From NCBI GenBank assembly GCA_021796135.1, contig JAJYOQ010000005.1, forward strand, positions 1 to 29,869: a stretch of 29,869 bases of DNA, read 5' to 3'. Numbering within the stretch: the first letter of the stretch is position 1; each line of letters begins with the position of its first letter. This DNA comes from Bacteroidota bacterium. GTDB taxonomy: Bacteria; Bacteroidota; Ignavibacteria; Ignavibacteriales; Ignavibacteriaceae. Below are positions 8,766 to 16,800 of the stretch, piece after piece. Made by a program: the position numbers and the translations under genes. The notes beneath the pieces are model-generated. The model was not told the DNA's origin, searched no databases, and was given only the letters and a program-made list of their open reading frames with translations.

Positions 8766-9665
8766 ATGAAAAAGTTTCTTTTTATTTTTATTATTTTAAC
8801 TGCTTCTGCCTTTGCGCAATCTGCCGGAAATAGCGGTTTATCATTTCTTAAACTTGGTTTCGGTGCGAGAAATATTGCGATGGGTGATGCCGGATCTGCT
8901 GCTTCAAATGATGTCACTTCTTTATTCTATAACCCTGCAAAACTAAGCGACGTTGCTGGAAACCAAATTATGTTGATGCATAATCAGTGGATTCAAGGAG
9001 TAAATAGTGAACTTCTGGGAGCAAAAACTAATATTTTCGGCGTTCCTTTTGCCTTGGGCATAGATGTAACCTCAATTAATGACATTCAAGTACGAACTCA
9101 AGCTACGGTTAATCCGCTTACCACTTTTAATGCTGAGTATTTCTTCAGTAGTCTATCAACTGGTTTTTATGTAAGCAAAAATATTTCTGTTGGTGCTACG
9201 ATTAAATATCTTTATGAAGGTCTGTATATCAATGAATCTATGGGGTACGGGCTTGATTTTGGTGTTAATTATCATAGCCCTATACAAGGTCTCAGCGCTG
9301 TTGCCGTAATTCGAAATCTTGGCTCAATGAATAAACTTAGTAATCAAAGTACTGTCCTGCCGACGGAGATTAGGTTTGGCCCTATGTATAACTTTGATTT
9401 GCCGTCAAGCAAGTTATCAATCAATTTAGCAGCAGAATTCTTAAAATATACTCCTACAAATGATGCACATTTTAATGTTGGAGGAGAAGTGATTTATGAT
9501 AATTTAATTGCTCTTAGGGGTGGATACCAATCAAATTATATTTCAAAAAATTTCTCTGGCGGATTCGGTATTTATTGGGGGGGGCTGACTTTTGACTATG
9601 CATTTTCTCCTTATGAATTAGGTTTAGGAACCGCGAATACAATTTCTTTGGGAATAAAATTCTAA
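8766..9665 (+). CDS. PorV/PorQ family outer-membrane beta-barrel protein (second copy)
   Basis: The ATG at 8766 gives a clean signal peptide, MKKFLFIFIILTASAFAQ with an AFA cleavage site. An in-frame TTG at 8736 would put ten residues in front of it and is rejected. The mature protein begins with FLKLGFGARNIAMGDAGSAA and then LFYNPAKL, the hallmark of the PorV/UPF0164 family, and ends ANTISLGIKF as barrel proteins do. At 299 aa it is a typical family length. With its neighbour it forms a tandem pair of divergent paralogues behind a T9SS cargo gene. It matches the PorV-like N-terminal motif better than the first copy. It is the last gene of the long plus-strand string. Confidence 0.87.
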   Translation: MKKFLFIFIILTASAFAQSAGNSGLSFLKLGFGARNIAMGDAGSAASNDVTSLFYNPAKLSDVAGNQIMLMHNQWIQGVNSELLGAKTNIFGVPFALGIDVTSINDIQVRTQATVNPLTTFNAEYFFSSLSTGFYVSKNISVGATIKYLYEGLYINESMGYGLDFGVNYHSPIQGLSAVAVIRNLGSMNKLSNQSTVLPTEIRFGPMYNFDLPSSKLSINLAAEFLKYTPTNDAHFNVGGEVIYDNLIALRGGYQSNYISKNFSGGFGIYWGGLTFDYAFSPYELGLGTANTISLGIKF

Positions 9666-9701
9666 TTTCACACTATTTATTAGAATTCATTGTAGCCGTA
9701 T

Positions 9702-9722
9702 AAAATATTATACAAATATTTT
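9702..9722 (+). terminator. Weak A/T-only hairpin after the PorV-like genes
   Basis: An 8-bp perfect inverted repeat AAAATATT / AATATTTT with a 5-base loop (ATACA), 37 bases after the stop. It overlaps a second dyad, GTATAA / TTATAC, at 9698-9713. The stem has no G:C pair, so an intrinsic terminator is possible but weak; it could equally be a protein-binding dyad. Confidence 0.3.
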
Positions 9723-9915
9723 CATAAAAGAGAAGATAATTTGATTAATACAATATTAAATTACCGGAATTGAGAACAAATTATGTACTTTCTCACTTTT
9801 TTTATTGCTTTAGCTGTCTAAAAATTAACCGTCCAAGGAAACCCCAATTTTCTTCCTTCAACATCTTGTTTTTTGATCAAATTTATTGGATTATTTTATA
9901 TAATTATAATTTACT

Positions 9916-9962
9916 ATTATGACATAATTATGACAAAATTCAATATTCCGGCATTATATTTG
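9916..9962 (+). promoter_or_regulatory. Candidate promoter for the glycan cassette, with a tandem direct repeat
   Basis: TATATTTG at 9955-9962 matches the Bacteroidota -7 consensus TAnnTTTG exactly, about 70 bases before the aminotransferase start. Upstream, ATTATGACA occurs twice (9916-9924 and 9927-9935), exactly 11 bp apart. The second copy lies roughly where a -33/-35 element would be, and its ATGACA resembles TTGACA. No TTTG is present at -33. The repeat could be an activator or repressor site. Confidence 0.4.
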
Positions 9963-10032
9963 TTTATTATAAAATGTAATTGAACATCACTTTTAGAGAG
10001 TTTCTTAAATAGAAAATGAATAAAATACCTTT

Positions 10033-11190
10033 ATGATTGATTACATCCCATACCATAAACCAGTTATAACCGATGATGAAATAAATGAAGTTGTTGATAC
10101 TGTAAAATCTGGTTGGTGGACAATGGGCCCAAAAGTGATTCGATTCGAAAAAGAGTTTAATAGCTATGTTGGGGCAAAATTTTCAATATCTTCCTCTTCT
10201 TGGACTGCAGCTGCCCATTTGGTACTTGATGCGATTGGAATTAAAAAGAATGATGAAATTATAGTCCCTTCTATTACTTTTACGGCTACTGCAGAGATTG
10301 CATGCTATTTTGGTGCTAAACCTATTATAGTAGATGTTCAAAAAGATTCTTTTAATATAGATCCGGATGAAATTGCAAAAGCAATAACTAAAAAAACTAA
10401 AGCCATTATTCCGGTTCATTATGGCGGAAATCCATGTGATATGGATGAAATCATTGAAATTGCAAATGCCAATAAACTAAAAGTAATAGAAGATGCTGCT
10501 CATGCATTGCCTGCAACATATAAAAATAGAAAAATCGGCACTATTGGTGATGCAACTTGTTTTAGCTTTTATGTAACGAAAACTCTGGCTGCAGGCGAGG
10601 GTGGAATGATTTGTACAAATGATGAAGAAATTGCCAATAGATCATTGATTATGCGTCTTCACGGAATTAATAATGATTCCTGGGCTAGATACTCGAAGGA
10701 AGGTTCCTGGTTTTATGAGGTCGTTGCTCCGGGATTTAAATATAATTTTAACGACATTCAAGCTTCTCTTGCTCTTGCCCAATTGAAAAAGCTTGATTGG
10801 ATGAATGAAAAGAGAAAAAAAATTTTTAACCGTTATAATGAAGGTTTCTTATCGAATAATTTAGTCCAATTTCAGGTTATTAAAGATGATAGAACTTCTG
10901 CTCATCATTTATATCCGATCTTGCTGGATATTGAAAATCTCAAAATAAATAGGTCTCAATTTATGGAAGAGCTGAAAATAATGGGAATAGGCACTAGCGT
11001 TCATTTTATACCATTATATCGTCATCCTTATTATCGTGATAAGTTTAAATTAAAAGAGAAAAGATTTCCTATCTCAGAATATATTTATCCTCGTATAATT
11101 ACTTTACCTATTTATCCGGATTTATCCGATAATCAAGTTGATCGGGTAATAAATGCAGTTAATTATTTAACAAAAAAATTTCGTAAGTAA
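10033..11190 (+). CDS. DegT/DnrJ/EryC1/StrS-family sugar-nucleotide aminotransferase
   Basis: A PLP-dependent aminotransferase of 385 aa, the usual length. VIEDAAHALPA at 151-161 (Asp154 contacts the PLP nitrogen) and FSFYVTKTLAAGEGGM with the Schiff-base Lys183 are clear. The family transfers an amino group, usually from glutamate, to a keto-sugar nucleotide in the cytoplasm. With the PglF-type dehydratase two genes downstream, the natural substrate would be a UDP-4-keto-6-deoxy-HexNAc, giving UDP-2-acetamido-4-amino-trideoxyhexose. Porphyromonas PorR, needed for the T9SS-anchoring A-LPS, belongs to the same family. One oddity: the PLP-phosphate loop reads SSSSWTAAAH, with Trp57 where Gly, Cys or Ala is usual. 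It is first in the cassette, after a likely promoter. Confidence 0.88.
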   Translation: MIDYIPYHKPVITDDEINEVVDTVKSGWWTMGPKVIRFEKEFNSYVGAKFSISSSSWTAAAHLVLDAIGIKKNDEIIVPSITFTATAEIACYFGAKPIIVDVQKDSFNIDPDEIAKAITKKTKAIIPVHYGGNPCDMDEIIEIANANKLKVIEDAAHALPATYKNRKIGTIGDATCFSFYVTKTLAAGEGGMICTNDEEIANRSLIMRLHGINNDSWARYSKEGSWFYEVVAPGFKYNFNDIQASLALAQLKKLDWMNEKRKKIFNRYNEGFLSNNLVQFQVIKDDRTSAHHLYPILLDIENLKINRSQFMEELKIMGIGTSVHFIPLYRHPYYRDKFKLKEKRFPISEYIYPRIITLPIYPDLSDNQVDRVINAVNYLTKKFRK

Positions 11191-11203
11191 AATTGTTGAA
11201 AAA

Positions 11204-11809
11204 ATGTATTTAATAATAAAGAGAATCTTTGATATAATTATTTCCTTGATTGTGCTTTCAATTCTTTTAATACCATTAATCTTTATTTCTATTTGCATTA
11301 TCATTGACTCTGGTTATCCCGTTTTCTATCTACAAGAAAGAATTGGATTAGGATGGAGTCAGTTTAAGATCATCAAATTTAGGACTATGGTTAGAAATGC
11401 CGACAAAATTGGACCGGGTCTTTCATTAAATAACGATAAAAGAGTAACTTATGTAGGAAAAATATTAAGACGATTTAAAATTGATGAAATACCTCAATTA
11501 GTAAATGTCCTTTTAGGTGATATGAGTTTAATAGGGCCGCGACCGGAACTAAAGAAATTTGCAATTCATTATTCGAAGGAATATTCCGAGATATTAACAA
11601 TTAAACCGGGGATTACTGACTTTGCATCGCTTGAATTCATTAATGAGTCTTTAATGTTAGACGATAAACCTGAAACAGAGAAATTCTACATTAATGAAAT
11701 ATTACCTAAAAAAATATCCCTATGTAAAAAATACCTGGCAGAAATGAATCTCCAAACAGATCTAAAAATTATATTTAAAACCGCATGCGGGTTAATATCA
11801 TGCAAATAA
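11204..11809 (+). CDS. Bacterial sugar transferase (monotopic phosphoglycosyl transferase, PglC/WbaP type)
   Basis: At 201 aa this is the minimal PglC-like catalytic form with one N-terminal re-entrant membrane helix (about 8-36). Diagnostic motifs are FYLQERIG at 41-48, KFRTM at 58-62, the catalytic dyad D94-E95 in IDEIPQLVNVLLGDMSLIGP, and GPRPEL. These enzymes transfer a sugar-1-phosphate from UDP-sugar to undecaprenyl phosphate at the cytoplasmic membrane face, starting O-antigen, capsule or glycoprotein glycan synthesis. The gene sits 13 bases after the aminotransferase and overlaps the dehydratase, so the three steps are likely co-expressed. The donor is probably the amino- or acetamido-trideoxy sugar made by its neighbours, which is inference from context. 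Confidence 0.9.
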   Translation: MYLIIKRIFDIIISLIVLSILLIPLIFISICIIIDSGYPVFYLQERIGLGWSQFKIIKFRTMVRNADKIGPGLSLNNDKRVTYVGKILRRFKIDEIPQLVNVLLGDMSLIGPRPELKKFAIHYSKEYSEILTIKPGITDFASLEFINESLMLDDKPETEKFYINEILPKKISLCKKYLAEMNLQTDLKIIFKTACGLISCK

Positions 11810-13749
11810 ATAAAATCTTCAGAGTTTTCCCTATAAGAAAAGCTTCATTTTTATTCTTTGACTTATTCGCTTTCTCCTTAGCTTTGATTCTTTCGATTTA
11901 CATTCGGTCTGAATTTAATTATAATTCTTACTTTAATAATGACTTTGCTGAAATTTTGTCAATCTTTTTGTTAGTCAAAATTACTATTTTCGCACTCTTT
12001 AATTTATACGATATATCTTGGAACTATGTTTCTATTTTTGACCTAGATAAAATTGTAAAGGCATCACTTATAAGCTCATCTATTTTATTTATTATTATAT
12101 ATGGTTTTAACTTCGCGGTTTTTTATCAATTCCCCAAAAGTGTTTTAATTGTTGATCTAATTCTGACATTCCTTTTCTCAGCAGGAATTAAAATTACTAA
12201 AAGAATGTTTCTGGAAGTCTTTAGACAGCAATATCTCAAATCTGAATTGAAGCGTACCATTATAATTGGAGCCGGAAATAGCGGAGAACAAATAGCTAGG
12301 GAAATTTTACGTAGTAAGGAACGTCGATTTTTGATTATTGGCTTTATTGATGACAACCCAGAGAAATTTAATATTTTCTTATTTGGAATAAAGGTACTAG
12401 GTTCTACGAAAAACCTTTCAAAAATTATTAGAGAACAAAAAATTGATACCATTTTAATATCTATACTTTCGGCAGACAGAAAATTTCATAGAAAAATTTT
12501 AAATATCGCCAAAGAAAATGGAGTAAATGATGTTAAAGTAATTTCTACTATCAATGATATATCCAATTCAGTTAAAGTTACTATAAATGATATTAGAGAT
12601 ATTGATGTAAGCGATTTGATTGGTAGACAAGCAGTTTCAATCGATACTCAGATTATCGGTAATTCCATAAAGAACAAAAAGGTTCTAATTACTGGAGCTG
12701 CTGGTTCTATAGGTGCCGAGATAGTTAGACAAATTTCTTATTATGAACCTCGTAAAATCGGTATTCTCGATATCAATGAGAGCGATTTAGCAGATCTTGA
12801 ATTACAGATTAGTAGAATTTATAATAAAAATAAAATTAAAATGTATCTTTGTGATATATCTGATCTTTCAAGAGTTGAAAAGGTATTCGAAGAGTTTAAT
12901 CCGGAAATTGTATTCCATGCTGCTGCTTACAAACATGTTCCTGTTATGGAAAAATATCCTGAAGAAGCCGTAAGGGTTAATATACTAGGTACCTATAACC
13001 TAGTTGAAACTTCTAAAAACTTCGGGGTCGATAATTTTATCTTAATTTCTACCGATAAAGCAGTAAACCCCACAAGTATTATGGGCGCTTCAAAAAGAAT
13101 AGCAGAATATATAGTTACGGGAATGTCCCCTCAATCTAATTCAAAATATTTAGCCGTTAGATTCGGTAATGTCATTGGCAGCCGCGGAAGTGTAATACCT
13201 ATCTTTATTGACCAATTAAAGAATGGCGGACCGATTACAGTTACTCATCCGGAAATGAAAAGATATTTTATGACAATTCCCGAAGCAGTTTCTTTGGTTT
13301 TGCAAGCCGGAGCTACTGGTCTGAATGGAGATGTGTTTATACTTGATATGGGCGAACCCGTCAAAATTATCGACTTGGTTCGTGATTTAATTCGTCTTAA
13401 TAATCTTGTACCTGATGAAGATATAAAAATTGAATATACAGGCATTCGAGAAGGAGAAAAGTTATTTGAAGAAATTTTGACTGCTGAAGAAGGAGTCATT
13501 AAAACTTCTCACCAAAAGATATTCAAGTCAAAAATATTCTCGATGTATAACGAAGAAAGTATTAGATCTATGGTTAATGATTTCTCTGCAATGAGTCCGT
13601 TTGCGACAAAAGATGAGTGGATTAGTTTGTTTAAGTTTTATATCCCTGTTTTTAAACCCTCTCAACCCTCTGTAGTTTCAGAAGAATTATCAGGGATGGA
13701 TGAAATTATCTTAAAAAATAAAGAAAAATTTAATGCTAAACTGATTTAA
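11785..13749 (+). CDS. Membrane-bound UDP-HexNAc 4,6-dehydratase (PglF/WbpM/CapD type)
   Basis: This 654-aa protein has the full long-form layout: about four N-terminal membrane helices (to ~residue 130), a CoA-binding-like Rossmann domain (GAGNSG after ~165), and a C-terminal SDR dehydratase. The SDR part has the NAD motif GAAGSIG at 304-310, TDK at 423-425 and MGASKR at 433-438; Met replaces the usual catalytic Tyr, as is normal for PglF/WbpM. The reaction converts UDP-GlcNAc to a UDP-4-keto-6-deoxy sugar. ATG 11785 overlaps the transferase gene by 25 bases; ATG 11800 is an equally plausible start. It supplies the keto-sugar for the DegT aminotransferase. No PglD-like acetyltransferase is present in the window. 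Confidence 0.92.
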   Translation: MRVNIMQINKIFRVFPIRKASFLFFDLFAFSLALILSIYIRSEFNYNSYFNNDFAEILSIFLLVKITIFALFNLYDISWNYVSIFDLDKIVKASLISSSILFIIIYGFNFAVFYQFPKSVLIVDLILTFLFSAGIKITKRMFLEVFRQQYLKSELKRTIIIGAGNSGEQIAREILRSKERRFLIIGFIDDNPEKFNIFLFGIKVLGSTKNLSKIIREQKIDTILISILSADRKFHRKILNIAKENGVNDVKVISTINDISNSVKVTINDIRDIDVSDLIGRQAVSIDTQIIGNSIKNKKVLITGAAGSIGAEIVRQISYYEPRKIGILDINESDLADLELQISRIYNKNKIKMYLCDISDLSRVEKVFEEFNPEIVFHAAAYKHVPVMEKYPEEAVRVNILGTYNLVETSKNFGVDNFILISTDKAVNPTSIMGASKRIAEYIVTGMSPQSNSKYLAVRFGNVIGSRGSVIPIFIDQLKNGGPITVTHPEMKRYFMTIPEAVSLVLQAGATGLNGDVFILDMGEPVKIIDLVRDLIRLNNLVPDEDIKIEYTGIREGEKLFEEILTAEEGVIKTSHQKIFKSKIFSMYNEESIRSMVNDFSAMSPFATKDEWISLFKFYIPVFKPSQPSVVSEELSGMDEIILKNKEKFNAKLI

Positions 13750-13793
13750 CTTAAATCTATAAATTATTCCAAATTAAAATATTAATATTGCCA

Positions 13794-13801
13794 TAATTTT
13801 G
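13794..13801 (+). promoter_or_regulatory. Candidate Bacteroidota-type -7 element before the C25 peptidase gene
   Basis: TAATTTTG matches TAnnTTTG exactly, 25 bases before the ATG at 13827 in a 77-bp gap. No TTTG is seen at the expected -33 distance, so this is suggestive only. If real, the peptidase would have its own short-leader promoter in addition to read-through from the cassette. Confidence 0.35.
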
Positions 13802-13826
13802 AGTTTATCGACCCAAAAAAACTATC

Positions 13827-16800
13827 ATGCCTCTAAAATTTATTAAAATTGGATTTCTTTTTATATTATTTTATTGTAGTCTAAATTATTCTCAGCAATT
13901 CCATATCCTGGAATCGACAAATGATCATATTAAAATCGAATTCGACTTTAATAATAGTTATAAGATTACGGATACAGTTTTACAAGGGAAAACTTTTCAA
14001 TATATCGTAGGGAAAAGTTTCCCTTTACGAAAAACAGGTGAACCCTGGCTCCCGGCTTATTATATTAATCTTGGTGTCCCTATTAATGCGGTACCGCAGG
14101 TTAAAATAATCTCCGTTGATCAAATAATATATCCTAATAAGTTTATTCTGCCCACACCGGAAGATACTTCTATTGTAAAAATAATAAGCTTAAATAATCT
14201 CGATAGAAAAGTGTATGGGACAAATGCATTATTCCCGGCCTCCGCTGCTAACATTATTGATGATTATACTTTTCGATATTTAAGGACTATTATTCTAAAT
14301 ACGTCTCCATTCCAGTTTAATCCTGTCTCCCGGGAATTAATCAGGAACAATAAGATAATAGTTGAAGTATTATTCGGTATGCCTGTAAACTCAGCAGGAA
14401 TGTCAATTCAGAAAATAAATGATCCAAAGACTTTAGAGTTTATAAATAATAATATTGCTAATAAAAAAGAAGCACTGACTTGGATTGGATACTTAAAAAC
14501 GAAATCTATTCAAAATATATCTTCTCAAAACTATTGGTATAATCCTAATAAAAATTATTATGAAATTTATTTGAAGCAAAAGGGTGTTTACAGAATAAGT
14601 TATGATCAATTAGTATCTTCCGGAATATTATTGAATCAGGTTCCGCTTAATAAGCTGGAACTGATTAACGAAGGAAGCCAGGTCCCGATTTTAATTACTG
14701 ATTCTAATAATAACGGTATTTTTGATTCAGGAGATTATTTCGAATTTGTTGGTTATCCGCCAAAACCTACTCCTTATTGCAATTTGAATATTTATAATAA
14801 TGATAACGTTTATTTCTTTTCCGTCCAAGCTGATTCAAGCGGACTCCGTTATACTGAAAAAGATGGTTATCCTAAAAAATGGGATTATACTTACCAGACA
14901 AGTTATGAAATTTTACACTTTGAAAAAGATTCGCTTTTTGAAAACTTAGGATATGCCGGAGATGATAAAAGAGATTTCTGGTTTTGGGATAATGCATATG
15001 GAAATAATGGAAGCTCGCTGCATGACTTTGAAGGACGCTTCGATGCTTTGCCTGAAATGGACCCTGATTCAACTCATGTTAATGTCAAAGTAGGACTGCA
15101 GGGCTTGACAGTTAATAATACTTGCACTTATGATCATAATGCATATATTTCCTTGACAGACCAGCCAATTGGCAACATCAGGTGGGATGGTCAAAATAAT
15201 ATAGTCTTTAATAAAACAATTAAAGTTTCTAACGATAGCATACATATTTACCCAACAGGAAATCTCTTACAGGTAAAAGTTACTGGAGATGCTTGCCCTG
15301 TAATTAATAGCGATGAAATTGCTATTAATTGGTTTGAATTAGGATATTGGAAGGACAATAGAGCAGATACAAATCATTTCGAATTTTCCAATCCGCCTAA
15401 TATAAATGGTCAAATTAAATTTTGGATTTGGCGTTGGCTTAGGGATTCATTAAAAATCTTTATTCCGCAAACTGGTGAATTAATTAAAAATGTCTATATT
15501 CCTAAAGACCAGTACAATTCAATTATGTTTGTTGACTCAGTCTTTTCTTCAAGAGATTACTTCTGTGTAGGCTATGATTATTTCTTAACTCCTGATTCAA
15601 TTACCGATTGTGTTAAGTCCGACTTAAGGAGTACTTCAAATGGAGCAGATTATATAATAATTGCGCATCCTGATTTCAAATCTGTCGCGGAACAACTTGC
15701 CAGTTTTAGACAGTCAAATTTTCCCGACACATCAATTGTTAACCCCAGAATTAAAATTGTATACGTTAACCAAATATATAATGAGTTCTCTAACGGATTA
15801 TTAGATCCTAATTCTTTGAGGGATTTTGTAGGTTATGCTTTCCAAAATTGGCAAAAACCGTCACCGGCTTATGTAGTTCTACTCGGAGATATGAGCCATG
15901 ATTACCGCCATTTATTATCTGCTAGCAGGCCAAGTTTCGTTCCTTCAATTCCTTTTTATTCTTATACACTTGGCGAAAGTATAAGCGATAATCTTATCGC
16001 AGCAGTTCTGAGCGATAGTATCCATCCTGACCTGGCTATTGGCAGATTATCTTGCGAATCTGTTAGTGAAGGAAATATACTTGTTAATAAATTAATGAAT
16101 TATCCTCAGGATAATACAAAAGCATGGAAACAAAATGTCTTACTGGTTTCTTCAGGACTGAGTCTGCAAGATGAAATTTCTTTCGGTCTTAATGAAGCTA
16201 GCATGCAGTTAAAGGATTCCTACTTAACACCGAATGGAATAAATTCAACAGAAATTATGACTTATCCCGATCAACCCGAATATTTACAATACCAGGGGAG
16301 CGGACCGGAAATTCGAAATGCTATCAATCAAGGTGCTGCTTTAGTAAATTATTATGGGCATGGAGGAGGTTACCAGTGGGACCTCACTTTCTTAAATGAT
16401 GATATTTCCATGCTAAATAATGGAGGGAAGCTCCCGCTCATTTTAAGTGTTACTTGTTATACGGCAGATTTTGATAATCTTGACGTCTTTGGAGAGCAGT
16501 TTAATAAAGCAGAAGGCAAGGGGAGCATTGGATTTTTTGGGAATGTAGGATTGACATACTGGAATATTGGCTCATATATCGATGATCAAATATTCAGTCA
16601 AATATTTAATAAACGAAATTTTATTTCCGGAAAAGTTTTCCAATTTGCAAAAAATACTCTGCCTGCAATTGGATATAATATTAGTCAAATAGCATTGTTG
16701 ACTTATCTCGGTGACCCGGTTTTTAAACTGGATATTCCTGATAAACCTGATTTCGTTGTTAATTCTTCGGATATTTCTTTTGAAAAATCCAATGGGGTGG

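Larger units (their letters stand above)
9666..10032 (+). other. 367-bp intergenic region between the PorV-like genes and the glycan cassette
   Basis: No convincing gene is present. Near the left end is a short all-A/T inverted repeat (9702-9722) that may end the upstream unit. There is a TTTGATCAAA palindrome at 9872-9881 and a strongly A+T-rich tract at 9890-9920. A candidate promoter with an 11-bp-spaced direct repeat lies at 9916-9962. A 12-codon hydrophobic ORF at 9783-9821 is too short to support. Confidence 0.7.

Noticed and set aside
9783..9821. 12-codon hydrophobic ORF (MYFLTFFIALAV) in the 367-bp gap
   Set aside because: Very short, no clear Shine-Dalgarno, and low-complexity A/T-rich composition makes chance likely.
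12126..12452. 108-codon antisense frame inside the dehydratase gene
   Set aside because: It is a shadow of a well-supported gene with intact motifs on the other strand; no start signals or recognisable protein. The same holds for 22504-22812, 20360-20650 and similar frames.
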